From Agrococcus sp. (lineage in GTDB: Bacteria > Actinomycetota > Actinomycetes > Actinomycetales > Microbacteriaceae), in NCBI GenBank assembly GCA_031179215.1, contig JAPSIA010000009.1, positions 1 to 46,020 of the forward strand: a DNA stretch of 46,020 nt. Direction: 5' to 3'. How positions within the stretch are numbered: the first letter of the stretch is position 1; each line of letters starts with the position of its first letter. A model generated the notes under the pieces. It was not told the DNA's origin, did no database searches, and saw only the letters and a list, made by a program, of their open reading frames with translations. The position numbers and the translations under genes are program-made. Shown here piece by piece: positions 16,138 through 24,871 of this stretch.

Positions 16138-18416
16138 GTGGTCACCGTCTCGTGGTCAGGCAGGCGCATCCCTAGTGATCGATAGAGCTCGAGGTAGGTG
16201 GCGGCGTTCCGATCCCACGTGCGCTCGCGGCGCACCCACTCCGCACCCTGCTCACCCATCGTGCGGAGGCGTTGCGGGTCGCCCAGGAGCTGCGCGAGGC
16301 GCAGCGCGAGGTCATGCGGGTCCCCAGCTCGAAAGAGCCCAGCGGCGCCGCTGTCCTCGGCGATCTCCGCGAGCGCCCGCACGTCGGAGAAGAGGCAGGG
16401 CAGCTTAGCAGCCATCGCCTCGAACGGCTTGAGCGGCGTGACGAGCTCAGTCACCGCCGCGGACTTGCGCGGCACGACGAAGAGGTCGATGAGCGCGTAG
16501 TAGTCGTGCACGCGCTCATGCGGCACTCGCCCGGTGAAGTGGACTCGGTCGGCTCCGAGCGAGGCGGCGAGCTCGCGAAGAGAGTCGAGCTCGGGCCCAT
16601 CTCCGACGACTAGTAGCTGCACGTCGCGCTTTCCCAGCTGAGCGGCGGCGTGCGCCAGCGGCGTCTGCCGGTCCTGATCGGCGTGCGCCTCCATCGCCTC
16701 CCGGAGCGTGTGCACACCGCGCACGAGCGTATCGATGCCCTCGTACTCCACGATCGAGGAGACGTAGCCGACCACGATGCTGTCGGCGCCGATGCCGACG
16801 GACGCTCTGAGCGCCGCATCCGGCGTCGACGCGGCGAAGCTCGCTACATCCACCGCGTTCGAGGCGATGCTGACGGGGGGCACCGAAAGGCCCAGCCGCT
16901 CCCCCACCTGACGGATGTGCCGCTCCATCACCCGGGCGAGCGTCACGACCGCGTCGGACTCGCTGCGTGCGTGGGCCTCCCGCTCGACGCGGAGCCGGTA
17001 CATGTCCGGCAAGCCCCACCGTCGCTCGATCTCACCGAGATCGTCCCATCCCTCGGCGCGCGCGGTGCGCGACAGCCAGCTCTCCTCCCAAAAGCCGCGC
17101 GTCTCGTTGACGAGTGGGATCCCGTAGGCGCGAGCCACGGGCAGGGCGATGAGGGCGTTGATGAAGTCGGAGTGGACGTGCAGCACCGCGGGCCGTTCCT
17201 CGCGCACGACTCCGGCGAGCGCCTCGACGTTCGCTGACAGCCACTTGTCCCACGGGACCCGACCGCGCTCCGGGCCGCCGAGCGCGATGTAGGGCACGTG
17301 GTCGTGGTGATAGCGCTGCGTTTCGGGCCCAGATTCCGGACCGGACCCCGAATGCGTGACGACGATCGCGTTGATGCCCGCTCGACGCTGCGCCTCGACG
17401 GTGTAGTGCGTCCGCAGGGTGTAGCCCGATTGCGTGGTCGGCAGCGCCTTTCCCACCACGTGCATCACCACGTCCTGGCGCCGCGGTCCTGTCATGGAGG
17501 GCAATGTGTGGTCGAGCTCGAGCGCTCCCGAGTACAGCGCGAGCTCCGAAGCCATGACGCGCGCCATCTCCACGTCGGCGGGCTTGCTCATGCGAGCCGC
17601 GATCTCGCTGATCAGTGGCACTGCCCGGCTCATATACCCCGCGCGACGCAGCGCTCGCAGCAGCGAGCGCGCCTCGGCGTTCGTGAGCTGCTCGACGACT
17701 TCAGGGAAGGCGTCCATGAAAGGGATCGCCTCGAGCGCCTCGCTTCCGTGTGCTGCAGCAGCGACACGGTATTCGGCCAGCGGTCGTGTGACGATCTCGG
17801 TGAGGGAGAGGCCCTGCCGCTCAGCGAGCGCGACGACCGCGTCGACCACTTCGCCGGCGCGGTTCATCGTCGCGGAAGACGGCGACTCCGCCAAGCGGAC
17901 CTCGAGCTTCTTGATGCGAGCGCTCGCCGCAGCGAGCTCCTTGCCCGTCTCCAGCGCGCGCACCCGCCTCTGCAGGCGCGCGACCTCTGCTTCGAGAACC
18001 TCGACGGCCTCGTCGTGCTTCTTGAGCGATGCGTGGAGGCGTTCCTCGAGCTGGCGGACATCGCCAGACGTCCGATCTGCGCCATCTTGCAGGGCGCTGA
18101 CTGCAAAGGAGAGGCTCTCGACGCGCTCCAGGCGCTCGTTGGCCTGCTCGAGCGCGGTCCGTCCCGCGGTGACGTCGCTCTCGAGGGCGCTGATGCGCGC
18201 GGAACGCCCCCGCTCGCGGGCGCGCACGGATCGTGCACCGGCGAGGAGCCCGGCCACCACGACGATCAGGAGGATGACGGTGACCAGGGCGAGCGCGATC
18301 AACAGGCCGTCGGCTCGTGAGATCGCGAGCGTGGTGAGCAACCCGACCCCGACAGAACTCAGCGCAGCGACTGAGGCTGCGGCGAGCAGGAGCCAAGGGC
18401 GTGTGCGGGTTCGCAT
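16134..18416 (-). CDS. Membrane-anchored, coiled-coil glycosyltransferase family 4
   Basis: The 760-residue protein starts with two hydrophobic helices (about 8-32 and 36-61). A coiled coil of about 115 residues follows (66-180, including RQLEERLHASLKKHDEAVEVLE), then a helical region (185-305) and a complete GT4 domain (about 312-745). GT motifs are ALPTTQSGYTLRTH (324-337), ETRGFWEESW, SIVEYEGIDTL, VVGDGPEL and TPLKPFEAMA (660-669). It probably sits on the inner face of the membrane with the transferase held away from it by the coiled coil. A spacer of this kind could act as a chain-length ruler, as known for the WbdD coiled coil in E. coli O9a. That role is inference. It lies 97 bases after the WbuB-like gene and overlaps the next gene by 4 bases. 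Confidence 0.85.
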   Translation of the reverse strand: MRTRTRPWLLLAAASVAALSSVGVGLLTTLAISRADGLLIALALVTVILLIVVVAGLLAGARSVRARERGRSARISALESDVTAGRTALEQANERLERVESLSFAVSALQDGADRTSGDVRQLEERLHASLKKHDEAVEVLEAEVARLQRRVRALETGKELAAASARIKKLEVRLAESPSSATMNRAGEVVDAVVALAERQGLSLTEIVTRPLAEYRVAAAAHGSEALEAIPFMDAFPEVVEQLTNAEARSLLRALRRAGYMSRAVPLISEIAARMSKPADVEMARVMASELALYSGALELDHTLPSMTGPRRQDVVMHVVGKALPTTQSGYTLRTHYTVEAQRRAGINAIVVTHSGSGPESGPETQRYHHDHVPYIALGGPERGRVPWDKWLSANVEALAGVVREERPAVLHVHSDFINALIALPVARAYGIPLVNETRGFWEESWLSRTARAEGWDDLGEIERRWGLPDMYRLRVEREAHARSESDAVVTLARVMERHIRQVGERLGLSVPPVSIASNAVDVASFAASTPDAALRASVGIGADSIVVGYVSSIVEYEGIDTLVRGVHTLREAMEAHADQDRQTPLAHAAAQLGKRDVQLLVVGDGPELDSLRELAASLGADRVHFTGRVPHERVHDYYALIDLFVVPRKSAAVTELVTPLKPFEAMAAKLPCLFSDVRALAEIAEDSGAAGLFRAGDPHDLALRLAQLLGDPQRLRTMGEQGAEWVRRERTWDRNAATYLELYRSLGMRLPDHETVTT

Positions 18417-18470
18417 AGGTGCAAGTCTTCCGTAGAGCGGCGACCGGCGATCACGTCGCCAGCCACCCTC

Positions 18471-18476
18471 GAACCT
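18471..18476 (-). promoter_or_regulatory. Possible internal promoter element (TAGGTT on minus strand)
   Basis: In the 97-base gap before the coiled-coil GT4 gene, TAGGTT on the coding strand lies 55 bases before the ATG. The same hexamer is used at the phosphatase gene near 37453. A weak GGCGAC/GTCGCC stem (18439-18460) lies between it and the start. An internal promoter would separate the last three genes from the upstream ones. Confidence 0.25.
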
Positions 18477-18513
18477 ACCGCGTGCTTCGTGCGCGCTCTC
18501 GGCGCTTACGCGC

Positions 18514-19749
18514 TCATCGGACGGGTCGGGCTGCCGCTTCGAGCACCTCTGAATAGCGCTCCGCGAGAATCTCGTAGTCGACGTTTCGCGCGACCCAGGC
18601 GCGACCCTCCTCGCGGCTGCTCACGCGTTCGCGGTCACCGAGCAATCCCTCCCACAGGGCGACGATCGCCTCGACCGACCCGGGCGCGACCACGTCGCCG
18701 CATTCAGACTCCAGCACGAGATCTGCTGCCTCTCCCGCGACGATCGCGCTGACGTGCTTGCCGGTCGCCATGAGCTCGTACAGCTTCGACGGCACCGTCC
18801 ACTCAAAAGGTTCCCAAGCGCGCAGCGAGACAACCGTCGTGTCCGCCCAGGCGTAGTGCCCGAACACCTCGTCCGGCCCGACCTTCCCGCGGATGTCCAC
18901 TGGTCCTCCGAGCGACGCGTTGAGCTCCCGCAGGTTTCGCAAGTCCGCTCCGTAGCCCACGATCCTCGTGGCGACTGGGAGGCCTCGATCGCGAGCCGTC
19001 GCCGTCGCGCGCACCAGGTACTCGAGCCCCTGACTACGGCCGACGGTTCCCATGTAGAGCACACGTAACTCCTGGTGGTCGTGCACGGTGGCCGGTATGC
19101 TCGCGTAGCGCTCGAGCACGGTGCCGTTGCGGATGACGTGCACGTTGCCGATGCCGCGCTCGCGCAGCACGCGAGCGAAGCTCTCGGTTGTGGTCACGAC
19201 GGTCGCGGCGCCGCGCTGCAACCCGGTTACCGCCTCGTGCACGCTCTGCTTCACCCGCGCAACAAGCCCCCTGCCTCCCGCGAGCCCTGGCGTGTGCGAG
19301 ACGAGATCGGGCCACGCGTCGCGCATCTCGGCAACGAGTGGCACCCCGAGCCGCCGGGCGATCGTGCGGCCGGCTGCGAGCGTCGGCAGCCCCGGCGCGG
19401 TTGCGATCACCACATCGGGCTCGAACCCTTCACCCGCCAGGCGCATCACGGCACGGATGCTGCGCTGAGCCACCCAGATGTGGTCTGCCGTTCTCGAGAC
19501 GATCGAGCTGTTGTGAGGAAGGAAACTCACGCGATGCACAGTCGCGCCATGAGCGCCGACGCTCGACGCTCCCGGACGAAGGTGTGCCCGCATGGCCGCT
19601 GGCGCACGCCCCGTCGGGTAGTGCGGCGTCGGCGCGACGACTCGGACCGCATGCCCCTGATGGACGAGCTTCTCGATGAGCGCGCTCCATCGCCGCTGTG
19701 GAGCGCCGTTCTCGGGCTCGAAGTAATGAGTGAGGAGCAGGATTTGCAT
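18514..19749 (-). CDS. Glycosyltransferase family 4, WbuB-like
   Basis: This 411-residue single-domain GT-B enzyme opens with MQILLLTHYFEPENGAPQRR, typical of the WbuB/colanic-acid group of GT4 transferases that add N-acetylfucosamine or related sugars to lipid-linked chains. Donor-lobe motifs are RNGTVLERYA, LYMGTVGRSQGLEYL, RIVGYGADL and EWTVPSKLYELMATGKHV, where the Ser-Lys and Glu contact the nucleotide sugar. It does not share the SPLKPFEAM signature of the three other GT4 proteins here, so it is not part of that paralog set. It starts 13 bases after the heparinase-hydrolase gene, with GGAGA as ribosome binding site. The actual donor sugar is not readable from the sequence. Confidence 0.85.
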   Translation of the reverse strand: MQILLLTHYFEPENGAPQRRWSALIEKLVHQGHAVRVVAPTPHYPTGRAPAAMRAHLRPGASSVGAHGATVHRVSFLPHNSSIVSRTADHIWVAQRSIRAVMRLAGEGFEPDVVIATAPGLPTLAAGRTIARRLGVPLVAEMRDAWPDLVSHTPGLAGGRGLVARVKQSVHEAVTGLQRGAATVVTTTESFARVLRERGIGNVHVIRNGTVLERYASIPATVHDHQELRVLYMGTVGRSQGLEYLVRATATARDRGLPVATRIVGYGADLRNLRELNASLGGPVDIRGKVGPDEVFGHYAWADTTVVSLRAWEPFEWTVPSKLYELMATGKHVSAIVAGEAADLVLESECGDVVAPGSVEAIVALWEGLLGDRERVSSREEGRAWVARNVDYEILAERYSEVLEAAARPVR

Positions 19750-19762
19750 CGGTCTCCGCTAC

Positions 19763-22648
19763 TCAAGCCTGCCGCTGCGGGCGCCGCGAAGCGATCCGGT
19801 CGTAGACCCCGCCCATCACCGCACCGTACTCGTCATTGGCGAGAGCTCGGTGCCCAGGGCCGAGGTCGTAGCGGATCTCATCCAGGAAAGTTGCAGCGCG
19901 GCCGCGCAAGAACGCCCGCAGGGGCGCAGCATGTGCCTTCTCATGGAAGAGATCGCCGGAATTCATCACGAGCGTCACGTTCATTTCCGCTCCGAGTTCA
20001 TCGACGCGGCGCATGACGTCGATGCGAGGGACCAGCGAGGACGTCGCGTCTAACTCGCGGACGCCGAACGCCGCAATCATCGCCGCGCGGTATGCGACAA
20101 CGTTGTAGCGACGCAGGTCGGTCTGCGGGTTCATCGCGACCACGTGCGACCCGGGGAGGTGTGCGCCCACCTGCAGCGCCGCGAATCCACCTCCGGAACT
20201 ACCTTGCAGCACAACTTTCGAAGTACCAAGCGACCGCGCGATTTCCTGCACCGCGCGAGCGATCGCTGGTGCCAGGTCAACACGTTCGTGGCCGAGATAC
20301 CAGCCCAACCGCAGTTCTCGAGCCAGGTCGAGCGTCGGGTCGCCGAACGCCACTGTCGGGCCAGCCTGCAGCTCTTTCTGGAAGCGGAACCGCTGGAAGA
20401 GCGGCAAACTAGTTCTCGCCCGATCTACTGCACCGTGAAAGAGCACGGTGAGGGTGTCACCATCCGCGGGGTGAACCGCCGCCGGCAGCACGATTGAGCC
20501 CAGCGTGTACGCGAGCAGCGTCTCTTCCGAAAGCGATGGGACCACGGCATCGGCGCCACACAGCGCGATACCAGGAAGTCGCAATGTCGAGGCGCGGAAG
20601 TCCGCCCGGCCGGACCAGTTGACCAGCGCCGCTCGATCCTTTTGAACCTCGCGCGGCGTGGCGGGATGCCGAAGCGTCTCCTGAAGGTCGTTTACAGCGG
20701 CCTCGATGCCCAGGTCAATGCGTTCGTCGAGGCCGTGGTTCGCCCGGACGGCGCGCAAGCGCTCGGCAAGTGCCGCGCGTGTCGCCCTTCCGGATGCCTG
20801 CGATCCCGCCTCGCGGTTACGGGCTATCGCCTCGAGGACCGACGCGCGTACGTCCGGAGCATATGGAGCGACCGCGCTTGTACTCGCGCGGGCCCGCGAG
20901 GGTCCCGCTCCTTCAGCGTTGTCTGAATAGCCGATGACCGACGCTGCCGCTGGCTCGATCACCAATTGCTCAGCCACCCTGCCCGTGTCGATTCGGAGCC
21001 GAACCTGGCCCTTCGGAGCGCTGCGCACAGTCTCCACCTGCGGTTTGGCACCTCGGAAGCCCGCGGCGATGACGGTGATGAAGCGGAACGCCGTCCCTGT
21101 CTTGGTGAAGCGCAACGAAGGCGCCGGGGACCGCTGCTTCCATCCCGTAGCGACCCAGCCCCGCAATGGCCGTTCCTGCCCCGAGACCACGTCCCACTCC
21201 GGCCTGGAACCCGTGTAGACGACCGAAGCGCGCTTCTCACCTGCGGATAGCTCGAACCCGCGGTCGGATAGAGCCGCATCGGTGCCCGCGCCACACTGCC
21301 AATGCTGCACTACGGTGCAAGTTTCTTCCGACTGAACACTGTCGATCACGACCGCATACTCTCCGGACACCGAGTAGACGATTCGTCGTATCAGCCGCAC
21401 ACCCGCGTACCCGCGATCGACGAAAGTCACGTCGTAAACCGCGTCGTCAATACGGCGGGCCGTGCACGCAACCACCGACTTCGGGTCGTAATCGCGGTCG
21501 ACGACGACGGGTAGGCTGTGCGAATCGCGCCGAAGGCAGAACGCGCGCATGTCGCCGTGACCATATTGGAACTTGCCCGGGTCGGAGATCCACTCGTGAC
21601 CCATCGACGAGAAGGTCATCGAGCCGCCGTCAGCGTGGCCGTGCACGCGATCGGCGTGACCGAAGGACACTGACCAGAAGGTCTCTTCGGCGAAGTCGCG
21701 CTCCTGCTCACCCCATCCACTTCGCGCGAACAAGTAGCCGGCGTCGTAGATACGGATCAGGTCCTCGGGCGGAGCCCCATCAGCGCCGCGACTGGTGACC
21801 CAGGTCGTGGCGGGGTGTCCGACCGCCTTAACGTTCCCCCCATCCGTGTCGCCGATACCGACAAGCTTGCCGTCGGGCTTCGTGGCATGAGCAAGCTCGA
21901 TCGGCACGCGATCGAGCAGTTGCAGGCTTTCCGGAACCGGTCGTCCTTCCACCTCGAGCCGCCGACGGGCCGCGGTCCACCAAATGTAGTTCGCGAAGTG
22001 ATACGCGATGGCGCCCTCCGCGTTCACTCCCTCTTCGTCATACGCGGTCTCGAACAACGACGACATTCTGTCCTCCGCGAGCGCCATCGCCTCTTCGTTC
22101 CTCAGCACGGCACCGCAGACGAATAACCCCTGGTGCTGGTGAAGCGCGTGGTTCGAATGACCAAGATTCGACTCATCGGAAAGCCAGCGGAGGTGTTCCT
22201 CAATGCTAGGCACCAGCCACTGGAGTGCCTCCGGATCCCGCCGAACGACGAATGGCACCGCGACGCAGAGCGCAAGCGCCCTGATGCCATCCACCATGTC
22301 GCCCCAGCTTCCTGCCCACGCGGGGGCGGAGGAAGGGTTGTGGCGTACCCAACTCTCGGCATAGCGAAGCCACGTGTCCGCAGCGCCGTCGTCGCCGCGC
22401 TCGGCACGTCGGCGCAGCGGGTCGAGCCACCGCAACATGTGAAGTTGCGCATGCCAGTTGCGGTCCTGGGTCGCTTGAGCCGACCAGTCGAATGTCTCGG
22501 GTAGGGCCCACGCCGCGTGCGGCGAGAGGTCGAGGAACCCTGCTTGCACGCGCGCGGCGAGCGCCTCATCGCGGGCTGTGTGCTCGAACTTGGCGCCGAA
22601 GGACTGGCGCCGGGCGGCCTCGACATCGATGTCGATCAGAAACGTCAT
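19763..22648 (-). CDS. Chimeric protein: heparinase II/III-type domain fused to alpha/beta hydrolase
   Basis: In 961 residues two enzyme-like modules are joined. Residues about 60-560 form a heparinase II/III layout: an alpha-helical toroid with SNHALHQHQG (Asn166/His167), DEEGVNAEGAIAYHF (Tyr216/His217), then a beta-rich part with VHGHADGGS (His336, His338, Asp340) and ISDPGKF. A charged helical linker (about 590-670) follows. The C-terminal 270 residues are a serine-hydrolase-like domain with GSSGGGFAAL (Ser818), NSGDLFH (Asp899) and GPGH (His933), paralogous to the stand-alone gene at 12469-13278. I infer lyase plus esterase activity on one aminouronic polymer. No signal peptide is seen, so it acts inside or leaves by an unknown route. 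Codon use is less G/C-biased than in the flanking GT genes. Confidence 0.75.
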   Translation of the reverse strand: MTFLIDIDVEAARRQSFGAKFEHTARDEALAARVQAGFLDLSPHAAWALPETFDWSAQATQDRNWHAQLHMLRWLDPLRRRAERGDDGAADTWLRYAESWVRHNPSSAPAWAGSWGDMVDGIRALALCVAVPFVVRRDPEALQWLVPSIEEHLRWLSDESNLGHSNHALHQHQGLFVCGAVLRNEEAMALAEDRMSSLFETAYDEEGVNAEGAIAYHFANYIWWTAARRRLEVEGRPVPESLQLLDRVPIELAHATKPDGKLVGIGDTDGGNVKAVGHPATTWVTSRGADGAPPEDLIRIYDAGYLFARSGWGEQERDFAEETFWSVSFGHADRVHGHADGGSMTFSSMGHEWISDPGKFQYGHGDMRAFCLRRDSHSLPVVVDRDYDPKSVVACTARRIDDAVYDVTFVDRGYAGVRLIRRIVYSVSGEYAVVIDSVQSEETCTVVQHWQCGAGTDAALSDRGFELSAGEKRASVVYTGSRPEWDVVSGQERPLRGWVATGWKQRSPAPSLRFTKTGTAFRFITVIAAGFRGAKPQVETVRSAPKGQVRLRIDTGRVAEQLVIEPAAASVIGYSDNAEGAGPSRARASTSAVAPYAPDVRASVLEAIARNREAGSQASGRATRAALAERLRAVRANHGLDERIDLGIEAAVNDLQETLRHPATPREVQKDRAALVNWSGRADFRASTLRLPGIALCGADAVVPSLSEETLLAYTLGSIVLPAAVHPADGDTLTVLFHGAVDRARTSLPLFQRFRFQKELQAGPTVAFGDPTLDLARELRLGWYLGHERVDLAPAIARAVQEIARSLGTSKVVLQGSSGGGFAALQVGAHLPGSHVVAMNPQTDLRRYNVVAYRAAMIAAFGVRELDATSSLVPRIDVMRRVDELGAEMNVTLVMNSGDLFHEKAHAAPLRAFLRGRAATFLDEIRYDLGPGHRALANDEYGAVMGGVYDRIASRRPQRQA

Positions 22649-22699
22649 TCGTGGACTCTCTTCTTGCAGGTCTGCGCGAGCGGCATCAGCGTCCGCTGC

Positions 22700-24871
22700 C
22701 TACCGTCCCATGCGAAGCAACTCTTCGTAGCTCGCAGCGACGGTCGCGGAGATGCGCCTCCAATCCCGATGCTCGACGACCCAGTCGCGCGCTTGCCGTC
22801 CGATGCGGTGTCGCAGCTCGGGGTCATCGAGCAACCTCGTCAGTTCGGTCTGCAAACTCCGGGCGTCACCCTTGGCGTGCAGGAAGCCGTTCTGCCCGGG
22901 CGTGACAATCTCTGCCAGCGCCGCCACATCGGATGCCACCACCGCCTTGCCCATCGCCATTGCCTCGAAGGGCTTGAGCGGCGAAACCATCTCGCACACA
23001 GGGAGCGGCAGGCGCGGGAACGGCGCGATGTCGACGAGCGAGTAGTAGCGCTCGACGTCCTCGTGCGGGACTCGGCCGGTGAATGTCACAACGTCGTCGA
23101 GGCCCTCGTCGTAGACCCTAGCTTGGAACCGCTCGAGCTCCGCGCCGTCGCCCACGAAGAGCACGTGGAAGTCGGAGCGCACAGCCGCGAGCTCTGCGGC
23201 CGCGTCGATCAGCAGCTCCAAGCCCTCGTAGTCGAGGATCGAGCCGATGTAGCCGATGACCGTCTTGTCCTGCACGCCGAGCTCGCGCGCGAGCGTCTCA
23301 TCACGGGCGATCGGCTGGAATCGGCTGGAGTCGACACCGTTCGGCAGCACAGTGATCTTGTCGCCATCGACGCCACGGGCGATCATTTCGTCGCGCAGCG
23401 CGTTCGTGATCGTGAAGACCTTGGTCGCCCCACGTGCCGCGTCGGCCTCCATGCGCGCGATGTAGCGGAACATGTTGCTCTGCGCCCACTCCGGGTTTCG
23501 GGAGCCGCGAGTCACCTCCCACAAGCCGCGCACCTCGTAGATCGAGGGCAAGCCAAGCTCGTTCGCGGCCGCCACCGCCGTGAGCCCGTTCCAGTGGTTC
23601 GAGGCCGCGTGGATGATCGCTGGACGCCCTCGCAGCGCCAGCTCCTGCAGCGCGGCCCGGTAGCGCTGCACGTAGAAGTAGAGCGGGTTCTTCTTCTCGA
23701 TCTCGCGACCCGCGAGCAGGCGCAGGTAGTCGACGCCGTCGATCTCATCATGCGGCGGCACGTCGAGCACGTCTTCCTTGCCGGGCATGTCGAACGGGTA
23801 ACCGAGTCGCGTGACGCCGTCGACGTCCCAGCCGGCGCGGTTCAGTCCGCTCAGTAGCCCGTGGGTGCGAGTCGCATACCCCGCTGAGTTGTAGGGCAGG
23901 CTGTTGTGCAGCAGGTAGAAGACCTTGCGCGGCGCTGGCTCGTACGCCGGTTCAGTGGCGCGCGGAGGGAACGGGAAACCGGACTTCCCGAGCCGATAGT
24001 TCGAGAACTCTCGTTCACCCAAAGCCTTCAGGGTGCGCTTCGACCAGACGTCGCCGGGCAACAGCTTCGAGTACACCGTCAGATAGGCGCGGGCCTGCTT
24101 GCTGCGGTCTGCCGCGAGCGCGCGCCGGATCGCGCGACGCAGAGAGTTCATCGGTACCGCGGCCGGAGCCATCGCCTCGATGTGCTGCACGGCGCGGCCG
24201 GACTTGCCTCGGCCGAGCAGCACGATCGCGACAGCCCGGTCAGCCTCGTTCGCCGAGAGGCCCGCCGTCGCTGCGCGGAGGGCGTCCTCGGGAAGGTCGG
24301 CATCGGTTCGGAGCGCCCGATCCAGTGCGATCACGGCTCGCGAGACGGGATCCGGGCTCGTGGCGAGGACCGCCTCCGCGTCCGTGAGCTGGTGCGGGAT
24401 GACGAAGTCCAGCGCACCTCGGTGAGCGCCAGGATGCGCCGCCAGGTCAGCGACCATGCGGCCGAGCGCCCAGCGGAAGTGTCGTTGCGGGCGGTTGCGC
24501 CTGCGAAGCACCTCTGAGAAGAGCTCGATCGCGTCGGGATTCGCGCCGTTCACGGCGATCGACGCGGCGAGGACCTCCTCGGCACCCGCGGAATTGGATC
24601 GGGCAATGAGGTGGCGTGCGTACTCGACGGCCGGCGCTCCCCACTCCGGAGCGAGCGCGATCGCCTCGCGAAAGCGCACTTCGGCTCGCGCGTCTTTGCT
24701 GTCGCGCGAAGCGGCCCGCGCCTCTTCCAAGGCCGCCGCGGCCGCGTCACGCTGCTCGGGCATCGCGGCGCTCGAAGCGGGCGTCGGGCGAGCAGGCGCT
24801 TCGCTGCCACCACCGAGGCGGCGCAACGCTCGTCGGCCGAGACCGCCGAGCCCGTTGGAGCTCAACGCCAC
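22700..24871 (-). CDS. Glycosyltransferase family 4 with N-terminal helical-repeat region
   Basis: The 723-residue product has about 310 residues of TPR-like helical repeats (for example DARAEVRFREAIALAPEWGAP). These precede a complete GT4 domain with NSLPYNSAGYATRTH, YEVRGLWEV, VLPNGVD, GSILDYEGLELLIDAAAE, VGDGAELERF and SPLKPFEAMAMGKAVVAS. It belongs to the same paralog set as the transferases at 5918 and 16134. The repeats probably bind partner proteins or the growing chain. The frame is open far upstream into wecC, but that part is antisense-like composition. GTG 24871 or TTG 24865 (which would give a 4-base TTGA overlap with the wecC stop) are the realistic starts, and the true one is unresolved. 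Confidence 0.82.
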   Translation of the reverse strand: MALSSNGLGGLGRRALRRLGGGSEAPARPTPASSAAMPEQRDAAAAALEEARAASRDSKDARAEVRFREAIALAPEWGAPAVEYARHLIARSNSAGAEEVLAASIAVNGANPDAIELFSEVLRRRNRPQRHFRWALGRMVADLAAHPGAHRGALDFVIPHQLTDAEAVLATSPDPVSRAVIALDRALRTDADLPEDALRAATAGLSANEADRAVAIVLLGRGKSGRAVQHIEAMAPAAVPMNSLRRAIRRALAADRSKQARAYLTVYSKLLPGDVWSKRTLKALGEREFSNYRLGKSGFPFPPRATEPAYEPAPRKVFYLLHNSLPYNSAGYATRTHGLLSGLNRAGWDVDGVTRLGYPFDMPGKEDVLDVPPHDEIDGVDYLRLLAGREIEKKNPLYFYVQRYRAALQELALRGRPAIIHAASNHWNGLTAVAAANELGLPSIYEVRGLWEVTRGSRNPEWAQSNMFRYIARMEADAARGATKVFTITNALRDEMIARGVDGDKITVLPNGVDSSRFQPIARDETLARELGVQDKTVIGYIGSILDYEGLELLIDAAAELAAVRSDFHVLFVGDGAELERFQARVYDEGLDDVVTFTGRVPHEDVERYYSLVDIAPFPRLPLPVCEMVSPLKPFEAMAMGKAVVASDVAALAEIVTPGQNGFLHAKGDARSLQTELTRLLDDPELRHRIGRQARDWVVEHRDWRRISATVAASYEELLRMGR

